Part shown: positions 27,089-35,243 of the stretch, in pieces
Numbering within the stretch: position 1 is the stretch's first letter
Layout: each line of letters opens with the position of its first letter
Source: Acidimicrobiia bacterium
GTDB lineage: Bacteria; Actinomycetota; Acidimicrobiia; Spongiisociales; Spongiisociaceae
DNA: 64,000 nucleotides
Assembly (NCBI GenBank): GCA_009841105.1
Contig: VXMM01000054.1
Span: 26,272 to 90,271, forward strand
Reading direction: 5' to 3'
Position numbers and translations under genes: made by a program
The notes under the pieces: generated by a model
What the model saw: only the letters and a program-made list of their open reading frames with translations
What the model was told of the DNA's origin: nothing
Database searches by the model: none

Positions 27089-27890
27089 TACATCTCGGCT
27101 AGAGCTGTCGAGTAGGTTGAGGATCGCCTTCGCGCGTTTCCTGATCGTCGTCGGCATCGTCGTCGCCTGGGACCTCGCCGGCCGCACGTTCATCGATCCG
27201 TTCTACATCGGCCGGCCTTTCGAAGTTGGCGAGAGACTGTGGGAATGGGTGTCGACCGGCGACATCGTCGAGCATGTCCTCACGACGATGACTGAGCTCG
27301 TATACGGCCTGGTCATCGGGGTCGTTCTCGGAGTGCTCGTCGCCTTGATACTGGGCTCCAGCCCGACCCTCGCTGCGGTGTTCCGTCCGTTCGTGACGGT
27401 GGCTTACAGTTTTCCCCAGTTGGCTCTGACCCCTCTCTACATCTTGTGGTTCGGTGTGTTTCTCATGCCCAAAGTCGTATTGATTGCCGTCGTTGTCTTC
27501 TTCCTCATGTTCTTCAATACCTTCGAAGGTGTGAAAAACGTCGAAGGCGACCTCATCGCAGCCATGCGCGTCATGGGAGCGAAGCGCCTAGACGTGTTCC
27601 GCATCGTGGTCCTACCGGCCAGCGCCGTCTTCCTGATCACGGGGTTGCGCCACGCGGTGCCATTCGCGCTGCGCGCGGCCGTGTTTGCCGAGTTCCTTGC
27701 CTCGGTGCGAGGGTTGGGCTTCCTCGCACTCACATCGGCGCGCTCCTACAGCAGCGCAGGCCTCTTCGCCGCACTCGTGGTGCTGCTCCTCGTCGGTGTG
27801 GGGCTCAACGCTCTCGTGAGCTGGTTGGAGCGTGTCGTGCTGCCATGGCGTTCCGCCGGCGTCGATGTAGCCGCGGCGATGCAGCGATGA
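27045..27890 (+). CDS. ABC transporter permease 1 (SsuC-like)
   Basis: A 281-residue inner-membrane protein with about six transmembrane segments beginning at FLIVVGIVVAWDLAG. The EAA loop appears as FFLMFFNTFEGVKNVEGDLIAAM with AKRLDVFRIVVLPAS. The ATG at 27045 lies 44 bases inside the ATPase gene and has a poor ribosome site; GTG 27075 is an alternative start. It forms the channel with permease 2. Confidence 0.9.
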   Translation: MKSSARKKPAVKAADTSRLELSSRLRIAFARFLIVVGIVVAWDLAGRTFIDPFYIGRPFEVGERLWEWVSTGDIVEHVLTTMTELVYGLVIGVVLGVLVALILGSSPTLAAVFRPFVTVAYSFPQLALTPLYILWFGVFLMPKVVLIAVVVFFLMFFNTFEGVKNVEGDLIAAMRVMGAKRLDVFRIVVLPASAVFLITGLRHAVPFALRAAVFAEFLASVRGLGFLALTSARSYSSAGLFAALVVLLLVGVGLNALVSWLERVVLPWRSAGVDVAAAMQR

Positions 27891-28681
27891 TCGAGCGAGC
27901 CCCCATGTGGCGAATCCGTCTCTACCAGCTGTTAGTGCTGGGCGTGTTCCTCGGCGGCTGGGAGTGGGTGTCAGATCGGCACATTCGAACTCTCTGGATC
28001 AGCAAGCCTTCGTTGATCGCGGAACGAACTCTTGATTGGTTCTCCAGCGGGTTCATCTACTCGCACATCCTCGCAACTCTTCAGATCGCCGGGCTCGGCC
28101 TTCTCATCGGAACGGCGATCGGCGTCGTGTTCGGGATCGCGCTCGGCCTCCAGCGATCGCTGTCACGTCTGCTGGATCCCATCCTGGGCGGAGCGTATAC
28201 GGTGCCCAGAATCGCCTTCCTCCCCGTGTTGCTCTTCTGGTTCGGATTCGGGTTCAGGCCGCTGGTGGCACTCGTTGTTCTGATGGTCTTCTTCGTACTC
28301 TTCTACAACACGAGGGCAGGTGTCGAAAGCGTCGAAGGCGACCTGGTTGCGAGTATGCGCGTCATGGGGGCGACGCGCCTCCAGGTGATCCGAATGGTGA
28401 TACTGCCGTCGATCGTTCCCTTCATCCTGGCGGCGATGATGATTGCGGCGCCGTATGCGCTGGTCGGCGCGATCGTCGGCGAGATCTTCATCGGTAGCAA
28501 AGGACTCGGCTTCCTGATCGTCTCATCGACAGGAGGACTCGACCTCACCGGCACGTTCACGGCGTGCCTCGTGGTCACCGTCATCTCGCTGATCGCGACC
28601 CTCGTCATCGCCCGACACGGTCCCAGGTTGCTCGGACGAAGCCCGGAAACCATCGGTGGCACTACCGCCGCAGCCTTTTGA
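27887..28681 (+). CDS. ABC transporter permease 2 (SsuC-like)
   Basis: A 264-residue permease, ATG 27887 overlapping the previous stop by four bases. It is related to permease 1: RLYQLLVLGVFLGGWEW as first membrane segment and the EAA loop VFFVLFYNTRAGVESVEGDL plus ATRLQVIRMVILPSI. Two distinct permeases imply a heterodimeric channel. A longer open frame upstream lacks family similarity. Confidence 0.9.
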   Translation: MIERAPMWRIRLYQLLVLGVFLGGWEWVSDRHIRTLWISKPSLIAERTLDWFSSGFIYSHILATLQIAGLGLLIGTAIGVVFGIALGLQRSLSRLLDPILGGAYTVPRIAFLPVLLFWFGFGFRPLVALVVLMVFFVLFYNTRAGVESVEGDLVASMRVMGATRLQVIRMVILPSIVPFILAAMMIAAPYALVGAIVGEIFIGSKGLGFLIVSSTGGLDLTGTFTACLVVTVISLIATLVIARHGPRLLGRSPETIGGTTAAAF

Positions 28682-29850
28682 CCACCAGACGCGAACGAAT
28701 CGGCTCGGTACGAGTCCTCCTCCCGGCGCTTGCGGTAACGATGGTCATGACCTTCCCGCCCTTTCTCGCCGGTGCGCTCGCGTTTGCGATCCTCCCCGAG
28801 CTCGGATTCGACACCGGCTCCCTCGGAGTCGCCTTGGGCGGATTCTTCGGCATGTCGGCCATCAGCTCGGTCACCATCGGCGGGCTCGCCGACCGGATCG
28901 GCTGGCCGGCCGCAATGCGAATGTCATCGGCAATGAGCGCGGTGACGATGCTCGGAATAGCGGCGCTCGCCCACTCCTGGCTTTCCTTCGCAGCGCTCAT
29001 CTCGCTCGGAGGCTTCACAATGGCGATCGGCCAGCCGGCGGTAAACCTGGCCCTCGCCAGAGAAGTGCCGGTGAGCCGTCAGGGGTTCGTCTTCGGCATA
29101 AAACACTCGGCGATACCGGCTGCGGCCATGCTGAGCGGCCTTGCAGTGCCGCTGTTCGCCGTCAACGGTCATTGGCGCGGGGTGTTCGTCGGTGCGGGCG
29201 TGATCGCAGGCGGCGTGGCCCTGGCGGTGCCTAAATCGCAGCGCGCCTCCGCCGACGGAGCCTCGAGACGCTCATCCGAAAGGGCCGACCTGGAGATGCG
29301 GCCACTCGTGTTCATGGCGGTCGGCGCTCTTCTGGCAGCATTAGTGGCGTCGGCCCTCAGCGCGTTTCTGGTGATTTCCGTCGTAGACTCGGGCGTAAGC
29401 CCCGGAGCAGGCGGCTTGATCCTCGCCACGGCAAGCATCACGGGAATGACGGTCCGCCTTCTCGCCGGTTGGTGGGCCGACGCCCGCAAGGCCGGCGGGC
29501 TCGGCGGGGTCGCATTGCTCCTTGTGGTCGGCTCCGCAGGTCTCGGAGCGCTCACCGGCACCGGGACATGGCTGCTCACGCTTGCGGCGATGCTCGCCTT
29601 CGGGGCGGGATGGGGATGGAACGGGCTGTTCAACTTCAGCGTTGTGAAGCACTTCCCGCGGGCTCCGGCGCGGGCAACGAGCGTTGCGAACACGGGCACG
29701 TACGTCGGAGCTGCGATCGGCCCGGTTGTGATGGGTCAGGTGATCGAGATCTACTCCTTCCAGGCCGCCTGGTTCGCCGCCGCCGCGTTGTCGTGCTTCT
29801 CAGCGGTCGCCATGCTGGCCGCCCGATGGCAGTTGGCCGGTATGCGCTAG
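28678..29850 (+). CDS. MFS transporter
   Basis: A 390-residue major facilitator with about 12 hydrophobic segments, starting at TTG 28678, whose TTGA overlaps the permease 2 stop. It contains GGLADRIGWPAAMR in the loop between helices 2 and 3 (the MFS GxxaDRxG motif) and GWWADARKAGG at the equivalent place in the second half. It is the last gene of the coupled transport operon and probably exports or imports a related metabolite. A stem-loop follows at 29894. Confidence 0.88.
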   Translation: MTTRRERIGSVRVLLPALAVTMVMTFPPFLAGALAFAILPELGFDTGSLGVALGGFFGMSAISSVTIGGLADRIGWPAAMRMSSAMSAVTMLGIAALAHSWLSFAALISLGGFTMAIGQPAVNLALAREVPVSRQGFVFGIKHSAIPAAAMLSGLAVPLFAVNGHWRGVFVGAGVIAGGVALAVPKSQRASADGASRRSSERADLEMRPLVFMAVGALLAALVASALSAFLVISVVDSGVSPGAGGLILATASITGMTVRLLAGWWADARKAGGLGGVALLLVVGSAGLGALTGTGTWLLTLAAMLAFGAGWGWNGLFNFSVVKHFPRAPARATSVANTGTYVGAAIGPVVMGQVIEIYSFQAAWFAAAALSCFSAVAMLAARWQLAGMR

Positions 29851-29893
29851 GACGGTGCCGGGAGTCCGCCCTACAGAGGGATTCGCTCGATGC

Positions 29894-29924
29894 CTAACCC
29901 CGATTGTTGATGGGCGGGGGTTAG
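29894..29924. terminator. Stem-loop after the MFS gene
   Basis: Inverted repeat ctaacccc (29894-29901) and ggggttag (29917-29924) with a 15-base loop, about 45 bases after the MFS stop. A plausible terminator for the 23-30 kb operon, without a T-run. Confidence 0.5.
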
Positions 29925-29944
29925 TGGTCCCGAGTCGTCAATCT

Positions 29945-30008
29945 GATCGTGGTCGGCCGACCACAGGACCCGCGATGACAAACGAATGCGCATAGCGTGA
30001 ACACGCCC
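29945..30008 (-). repeat. Short inverted copy of the dispersed repeat
   Basis: Reverse orientation. Reads gatcgtggtcggccgaccac (collapsed terminal arms making a perfect palindrome) and then the complement of the tatcgcgggtcc and gttcacgctatg blocks. It is another deletion derivative of the long form. Confidence 0.75.
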
Positions 30009-30124
30009 TAGCTCGCGGGTCTTGGATCTTGTGGAGGCTTCACCCGAACGAACCGGATCGGTTGTCGGTTCTTGGGGCGGGTGGTCGCCTGCGCGGCAAG
30101 GAGGTTGAAAGTGCCACGCCCCCG

Positions 30125-30176
30125 CTATACGTTGTCCGGTCCATGACTGTCACACTCCCTCTATACGTTGTCCGGT
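30125..30176 (+). repeat. Pair of 16-base direct repeats
   Basis: ctatacgttgtccggt occurs exactly at 30125-30140 and 30161-30176 with 20 bases between. No gene overlaps. It could be a paired protein-binding site or an att-like core near the tRNA-like sequences. Confidence 0.5.
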
Positions 30177-30318
30177 TGCCGGAATTACTTGCGGCGCCGA
30201 CGTCGACCGGGGCCGTGTGAGGGATCAAATCGTTCGGGACCGCCCGTCGGGAAGTTGGCGGAACGCGTCTCGAACCAGGTGGTGGCGGTGGGGGAGGACC
30301 GCGGCGGATCCGCCGGGT

Positions 30319-30410
30319 TGCGGCGATTTTCGCGCTCTTCTTCCGATACAGGACGCTAGAGCGCCAGGACACGAACCTGAAGGTCGGCGGTTCGAGCCCA
30401 CCGTCCGCAC
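30319..30410 (+). tRNA. tRNA-Arg(ACG)-like sequence, degenerate
   Basis: The 3' half is tRNA-like: stem ccagg, loop acacgaa, stem cctga, five-base variable region aggtc, T arm ggcgg-ttcgagc-ccacc, then gtccgca. The upstream tgcggcg can pair in part with the 3' strand, but the D arm region is about twice the normal length (gctc...gagc enclosing about 21 bases) and position 33 is C rather than T. Probably a decayed or non-functional tRNA. Confidence 0.35.
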
Positions 30411-30435
30411 ACCAAGAACAAAAAGGAGGTATTAA

Positions 30436-30843
30436 TTGAAGCAACGGATTCTCGGGGCGATTCTCGCGGTCGGGTTGCTGGCCGGTTGTAGCTCCGACGC
30501 GGCGGTCGTGTCGGAGAACCTGAGCAGGGCAGCCGACCAGTTCGAGATATCCAGGCGGGTGGTGTTCTTCAACGGGATCACCGACAACTACCTGCTGGAG
30601 ATCATCGGCCTGTGCTCCATCGAGGACGAGGGACACCAACTCGAAGTCACCTGCCAGGTGGAACCGGGCTCGTATCGGAAGCACTTCCTGGGGCTGAGCG
30701 ACAACGTGTCCTACTTCGTGGAGCAACTGGACCCCGCCAACGTCTCGGCTCACCACTACCGGGTGGTCTTCAAGCCGCAAGAAATCGTCCCCGACGTGGA
30801 CTTGGTGGCTGACCTGGATGACGGGCCCCGGAGGCAACCGTGA
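30436..30843 (+). CDS. Small lipoprotein of unknown function
   Basis: A 135-residue protein with TTG start at 30436 behind an excellent aaaggaggt. Signal peptide and lipobox ILAVGLLAGC, Cys at 18. The mature part contains ICS/C-type cysteines (LCSIEDEG, TCQVEPG) and a mixed charged sequence with no recognised domain. It lies between two tRNA-like sequences and after two copies of a direct repeat, apart from the metabolic operons. A signal of expression is the ribosome site; the role is unknown. Confidence 0.7.
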   Translation: MKQRILGAILAVGLLAGCSSDAAVVSENLSRAADQFEISRRVVFFNGITDNYLLEIIGLCSIEDEGHQLEVTCQVEPGSYRKHFLGLSDNVSYFVEQLDPANVSAHHYRVVFKPQEIVPDVDLVADLDDGPRRQP

Positions 30844-30855
30844 AGTAGGAGGTAT

Positions 30856-30924
30856 TCCGGGTCGTCCAACGGCAGGACGCCGGGACTTGGACCCGGAGAG
30901 GAGGTTCGATTCCTGCCCCCGGAG
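30856..30924 (+). tRNA. tRNA-Gln(TTG)-like sequence, non-canonical
   Basis: A near-complete cloverleaf of only 69 bases: acceptor tccgggt/ccccgga (one mismatch), D stem gtcc/ggac with loop aacggca, anticodon stem ccggg/cccgg with loop acttgga (anticodon TTG), T arm ggagg-ttcgatt-cctgc. Departures: one base instead of two between acceptor and D stem, C at position 33, three-base variable region. A divergent functional tRNA or a recent pseudogene. Confidence 0.45.
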
Positions 30925-30940
30925 CGGATGGGACCCAGGG

Positions 30941-30994
30941 CGGGTTCACGCTATACGCGTTCGATAATCATCGCGGGTCCCCGTGGTCGGTCTG
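30941..30994 (+). repeat. Short copy of the dispersed repeat
   Basis: Left-end sequence gttcacgctatacgcg, divergent middle, tcatcgcgggtcc and gtggtcggtc. It merges directly into the tRNA-like sequence at 30989, so the repeat may have inserted beside or into a tRNA gene. Confidence 0.7.
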
Positions 30995-31075
30995 CTAGCT
31001 CAACTGGCAGAGCCCCGGATTCCGAAGCCGGTGGATGTGGGTCTCCGGGGCCTGCCGTCCATGCCCGGCATCCTT
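30989..31075 (+). tRNA. tRNA-Arg(CCG)-like 5' part with eroded T arm
   Basis: ggtctgc-ta-gctc-aactggca-gagc gives a textbook 5' acceptor and D arm, followed by stem ccgga, loop ttccgaa (anticodon CCG at 31022-31024, T33 present) and gccgg. The expected T arm (ttcgan) is replaced by a gtctccgggg segment that does not fold. Probably a truncated or disrupted tRNA gene. Confidence 0.4.
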
Positions 31076-31177
31076 GCGCCGGTCATTGACCACCTGGCTA
31101 GCGGTTGGTAGGTTTCGCCGGGCCACGCCCGGCTGGGGCCGCACGTGGCGTCTTGGTGCCCACTGCTTGGGGGGCAG

Positions 31178-32059
31178 GTGTCGAAGATTCGCTCCATGCG
31201 AGAGGCTGCGTCGCTCGTCTCTGATGGTGCGACGATCGGAATCGGTGGCCTCTCGATGAACAGCGCTCCCATGGGCTTCGTGCGCGAGCTCGTCCGGAGC
31301 GATGTCCGGGACCTGACCGTGGTGTCGATCGTCGGGTCGATGGCCGTCGACTGGCTCGTAGCCTCGGGCAAGGTGAGCAAGGTGGTCACCGGACTGGTCA
31401 GCTTCGAAGGCCTAGGTCTGGCTCCGAACTTTCGTCGAGCGGCCGAGGCAGGTGACATCGAGGTCGAGGAGTACTCGGAGCATCTCCTGATCTGCCGGCT
31501 CCAGGCGGCGGCGCACGGCCTCCCCTTCGTTCCGACCAGGGCCGGGATCGGTACCGACGTGCTGGACTTGCACCCTGACACGACCCGCCTCGAGACCGAT
31601 CAGGTGACAGGAGAGCTCTACGTCGCATGTACGCCGTTGCCGATTGATGTCGCCGTCGTTCATGCCCATGTCGCAGACGCCGACGGGAACACTCGTGTCG
31701 ACCCGAAGCTCATCTGGATGGACTCCGACCTCGTGAGGGCAGCCGGCGCGACCGTCGTGACCGTCGAGGCTGTCGCACCGCGCAGCTCGTTCACGGATGC
31801 CCCGGAGCGCACTACCTACCCGCGCTTCATGATCGACGCCGTGGTTCCCGCACCTTGGGGCGCCTACCCGACATCGAACTACCCGTCCTACACCCACCAT
31901 GAAGACTTCATTCGCGAATACCTGGGTGCTTCGCGCGACCGCGACCGTTTCGCACGGTTCTGGGACGACCGGATCAGCGCTCCGGAAGACCAGGCGGGCT
32001 TTCTCGAGGCCAACGGTGGCGCAGCGACGATCCTCTCAATCATGAGGAGGGCCACGTGA
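31178..32059 (+). CDS. CoA-transferase subunit A, pair 2 (IpdA-like)
   Basis: A 293-residue alpha subunit, GTG 31178 after gggggg. It opens KIRSMREAASLVSDGATIG, has VVSIVGSMAVDWLVASG, EYSE at 98-101 and LPFVPTRAGIGTDVLDLHP, the block that marks the IpdA-like branch; then AVVHAHVADADGNTRVD. It overlaps subunit B by four bases. It is closest in layout to pair 1 (the long C-terminal tail ending GFLEANGGAATILSIMR is shared). Confidence 0.87.
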   Translation: MSKIRSMREAASLVSDGATIGIGGLSMNSAPMGFVRELVRSDVRDLTVVSIVGSMAVDWLVASGKVSKVVTGLVSFEGLGLAPNFRRAAEAGDIEVEEYSEHLLICRLQAAAHGLPFVPTRAGIGTDVLDLHPDTTRLETDQVTGELYVACTPLPIDVAVVHAHVADADGNTRVDPKLIWMDSDLVRAAGATVVTVEAVAPRSSFTDAPERTTYPRFMIDAVVPAPWGAYPTSNYPSYTHHEDFIREYLGASRDRDRFARFWDDRISAPEDQAGFLEANGGAATILSIMRRAT

Positions 32060-32856
32060 GTCGCGAAGTACCCGGAGCAGACTGCACGGTCGACGAACTG
32101 ATGGTCGTCACACTTGCTCGCGAGTTCACGGACGACACGCGCGCCTTCAATGGCGCCGCGAGCTTCATACCGGTCTGCGCATACCGGCTCGCGCGCAAGA
32201 CGCACGCACCCGGCCTCGTGTGGGCTGCTAGCTCGATCGCGGTCGACGCCGATCCGCCCGCTATCCCGGAGTCCACCCTGTCGGACGCGCTCTGGGACGG
32301 GGCCACGATGCTATCCAACTCCCCGTTCGACTTCTGGGCCTACGCCCAGGGAGCTCGGTACAACACGTTCGCGTTTCGCGGGGCACAGATCGACAGGTTC
32401 GGCAACGTCAACAACACCGTCATCGGCTCCTACGCCAAACCCAAGGTCCGGCTCCCCGGGGGAGGCGGGATGGCGGACCTCGGCGGCATGATCCCTAACG
32501 TGTACCTCTGGACCACGACGCACAATCCCCGCACGCTGGTCGAGAAGGTCGACTTCCGCAGCGGTCTCGGTTGGGGTGATGGCGGCGACCACCGTCGCCG
32601 GCTCGGCTTCAGCGGAGGTCCGCAGTTGTGCGTAACGGATTTGTGTGTGATGGACTTCCACGCCGACACGAAGGCGATGCGGCTTCGCTCGGTGCATCCC
32701 GGCGTCACCATCAGTGACATTCAAAGCGCCACGGGGTTCGAGGTTGCGATGCCCCGCGGCACGGTTGGAGAGACCGACCTGCCGACTCCAACCGAATTGA
32801 GCATCCTGCGCGACGTCGTCGACCCCACCGGCAGCCGGCTCCGCGAGTTCCCCTGA
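32056..32856 (+). CDS. CoA-transferase subunit B, pair 2 (IpdB-like)
   Basis: A 266-residue beta subunit with GTG start at 32056 behind aggaggg. VDELMVVTLAREFTDDTRAFNG, RKTHAPGLVWAASSIA, RGAQIDRFGNVNNTVIG and GGPQLCVTDLCVMDFHADTK correspond segment by segment to pair 1 B. A TetR-type palindrome follows its stop and precedes the ligase operon. Confidence 0.87.
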   Translation: MSREVPGADCTVDELMVVTLAREFTDDTRAFNGAASFIPVCAYRLARKTHAPGLVWAASSIAVDADPPAIPESTLSDALWDGATMLSNSPFDFWAYAQGARYNTFAFRGAQIDRFGNVNNTVIGSYAKPKVRLPGGGGMADLGGMIPNVYLWTTTHNPRTLVEKVDFRSGLGWGDGGDHRRRLGFSGGPQLCVTDLCVMDFHADTKAMRLRSVHPGVTISDIQSATGFEVAMPRGTVGETDLPTPTELSILRDVVDPTGSRLREFP

Positions 32857-32876
32857 AGAGTTCGGTGCGCGCGTTT

Positions 32877-32894
32877 CTACCTAACGTTCGGTAG
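32877..32894. promoter_or_regulatory. TetR-type palindrome upstream of the PaaK-like operon
   Basis: ctacctaacgttcggtag, an 18-base palindrome with one mismatched pair, centred on aacgtt, in the gap between CoA-transferase pair 2 and the ligase. It has the size and symmetry of TetR/FadR-family operators and resembles the sites at 16979 and 40160. Confidence 0.6.
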
Positions 32895-32978
32895 ATTGCT
32901 TGGAAGCATCGTTTCGGGCTGAGAGAGCAGCCGCATGACCGACTTAAGACAAGGCGATCGGGATCCGGCTGGTCAACA

Positions 32979-34379
32979 TTGCCGCAGGCTCGACTATATG
33001 AGCTGCATCATGGCGGGCGCCCAGTGAGAACAGAGACGTTTGCTGGTTCCATCCTTTCGGACGAGGAACGCAGCGCCAAGTTGCGCCGCCAGATCGCGTA
33101 CTGCCTCAAGAGTTCGTTCTATCGGAACTGCTTTGAGGCCGCAGGAGTGGATCCCGCGACGATCCGGGGCTTCGACGACCTGGCGTCCTTACCCTTGTTC
33201 GTGACACCGGATATCCACCGGCAATCCCAAGAAAGGTCCCTCGAGGCACACGGGCACCCTTTCTCTGAATTCCTCTGCGCCGACCCGGAAGAGATAGTGG
33301 CGCTGAGCTCCACCTCGGGAACGACGGGTTCTCCCACGTTCTATCCATTCACCAGGCGCGATGTTGAGATAACCGACCTGCTCTGGCAGAAAGCCCTGGG
33401 CTTCGTCGGGGTTCGACCCGGCGATCGAGTAATAATCGGGTTCGGCCTGTCGATGTACCTGGCCGGCCTGCCGCTGGTGCGAGCGTTGGAGCGGATGGGC
33501 GCGCTGCCAATCGCGATCGGCGCTGAGGCTGGAGCCGAGAGACTGTTGCGGCTTCTGACGCTGACACGACCCAGGGTGCTCGCCTGCACCCCGAGCTACG
33601 CCGAGCACCTGATGGAGCGCGTGCCGGAAGTGCTGGGAGTGGAGGCTCCCGACTTGGGGATCGAGTTGATTGTTTGTGCGGGGGAGCCGGGAGCGGGCCT
33701 GCGGGAGGTACGGTCGAAGCTGGAGAGTGGCTGGGGCGGGAGAGTCTTCGACCTTCTCGGCGGAACCCATGGAATCATGATGGCGTCGGCACCGACCGAC
33801 GAGTACCACGGCATGTACGTACTGGGAGATGACTTCTCGGTCTCTACGCAACTGGTCGATCCGGCCACCCGGGAGCCCGTCGATGAAGCCGACGGGGCAG
33901 TCGGCGAGCGGGTCAAAACTTCCCTCGAGTGGGGAGGCGCCCCGCCTCTGAGGTACTCGGTCGGAGACGTGTATGAGGTATTCACGGCACCGGCCCCGGA
34001 AGGGCCCACCGGGGGGAAGCGAATCAAAGTGCTCGGGCGTGTCGACGACCTTCTGATCGTCAAAGGGGTGAAGCTCTATCCGGCGGCCGTGAAGGACCTG
34101 GTCAACAGCTTCGTCCCCGAGGTCAGCGGTGAGATCCGGATAGTGCTCGACGGCCCCCCACCCCGCGTGACACCCCCTCTGCGCGTGAGGGTCGAGTCGC
34201 CGGTCGCAGGTGACACCGATCCGGCGGCTCGCCTGGCCGACCGGATTGCCCGGGCGATGCATCATCGGCTCACCGTCCGACCCTGTGTCGAATTGGTAGC
34301 GGTGGGCTCGTTGCCTCGCAGCACGCACAAGCAGAAGCTCCTAGAGATCGATACAGAGAAAGCGGGTCTCCAATCATGA
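32979..34379 (+). CDS. Phenylacetate-CoA ligase-like (PaaK family) enzyme
   Basis: A 466-residue ANL enzyme of the PaaK branch: helical N-terminus with RRQIAYCLKSSFYRNCFE, P-loop SSTSGTTGSPTFYPFTRRD, LVCAGEPG-type LIVCAGEPGAGLREVRS, and the hinge GRVDDLLIVKGVKLYPAAVKD. It differs from the two long-chain-type synthetases at 9770 and 14929. Start is uncertain (TTG 32979 used; GTG 33024 possible), neither having a strong ribosome site. It activates an aromatic or small carboxylic acid. Overlaps the next gene by four bases. Confidence 0.88.
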   Translation: MPQARLYELHHGGRPVRTETFAGSILSDEERSAKLRRQIAYCLKSSFYRNCFEAAGVDPATIRGFDDLASLPLFVTPDIHRQSQERSLEAHGHPFSEFLCADPEEIVALSSTSGTTGSPTFYPFTRRDVEITDLLWQKALGFVGVRPGDRVIIGFGLSMYLAGLPLVRALERMGALPIAIGAEAGAERLLRLLTLTRPRVLACTPSYAEHLMERVPEVLGVEAPDLGIELIVCAGEPGAGLREVRSKLESGWGGRVFDLLGGTHGIMMASAPTDEYHGMYVLGDDFSVSTQLVDPATREPVDEADGAVGERVKTSLEWGGAPPLRYSVGDVYEVFTAPAPEGPTGGKRIKVLGRVDDLLIVKGVKLYPAAVKDLVNSFVPEVSGEIRIVLDGPPPRVTPPLRVRVESPVAGDTDPAARLADRIARAMHHRLTVRPCVELVAVGSLPRSTHKQKLLEIDTEKAGLQS

Positions 34380-35233
34380 GTGGCGCCATTGACGCCTGGT
34401 GCAACTTCTTCACCGAAGAAGGCATCAGGATCGTCTTCACCGAGAATCCCGAGGTGTCCTTCATGATGGGCGACCAGTGGGGAAGGCACGACCTCATGGT
34501 CGGTTACGAGCCCGAGCAGTTCATAGAACAGAAGATGGACCCGGCCGGTGTCGCGAGGGTGATCGTTCCAGCACTACAGCAGTACCTCTATCGAGACCGT
34601 CAGCTCGTGCGCGTCCCGTGGGAGTCCGTCGCCCGAGTCATCGAGCGATTTCCCGATCGGGTTTCAGGGCTCTACGGAATCGACCCCTTCTCCGGGATGA
34701 AGGGTGTCAAGGAACTCGAACTGGCAGTCACGCAATACGGCTTCGTCGGCGGTCACGTGCATCCCTATGGATTCGACACGCCGATCAATGACGCCCGGTT
34801 CTACCCCTTCTATGCCAAATGCGCCGAGCTTGGAGTCCCGGTCGAGTTCCAGACCGGTCACTCTGCCGAGTTCATGCCTTCCAGACACGGGCACCCCCTG
34901 CTCCTCGATGACGTGGCGATCTACTTCCCGGAGCTGAAGCTGGTGGGCGCCCATCAGGCTTGGCCGTGGTGCGAGGTGATGGTCGCGATGGCATGGAAAC
35001 ACCCCAACGTCTACGTTGCGATGTCGGGCCATGCTCCGAAGTACTGGGACGGCTCCCTGGTGCACTTCCTGAACAGCAGGGGCCAGGGCAAGGTGATGTG
35101 GGGCACGGACTATCCGCTCATCCAACACGGGGAGTCCCTGTGCCAAGTCGACGAGCTCGGCCTGAAGCCGGGCGCGAAGCAGAAGTTGTTGCACGACACC
35201 GCCACGGACGTATTCGGCCTCGCCGGAAGCTGA
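34376..35233 (+). CDS. Amidohydrolase-2-like TIM-barrel protein lacking the N-terminal HxH
   Basis: A 285-residue ACMSD/amidohydrolase_2-like barrel. YGIDPFSGMKG, GGHVHPYGFDTPINDARFYP, PVEFQTGHSAEF, KLVGAHQAWPWCEV and VMWGTDYPLIQHGE with the final Asp follow the family order. The strand-1 metal motif HxH is replaced by IDAWCNFF, so metal binding must be altered. Relatives decarboxylate or hydrolyse carboxylated intermediates. It is coupled to the PaaK-like ligase and next to an enoyl-CoA hydratase. Confidence 0.82.
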   Translation: MSGAIDAWCNFFTEEGIRIVFTENPEVSFMMGDQWGRHDLMVGYEPEQFIEQKMDPAGVARVIVPALQQYLYRDRQLVRVPWESVARVIERFPDRVSGLYGIDPFSGMKGVKELELAVTQYGFVGGHVHPYGFDTPINDARFYPFYAKCAELGVPVEFQTGHSAEFMPSRHGHPLLLDDVAIYFPELKLVGAHQAWPWCEVMVAMAWKHPNVYVAMSGHAPKYWDGSLVHFLNSRGQGKVMWGTDYPLIQHGESLCQVDELGLKPGAKQKLLHDTATDVFGLAGS

Positions 35234-35243
35234 CGGCCTTCGC

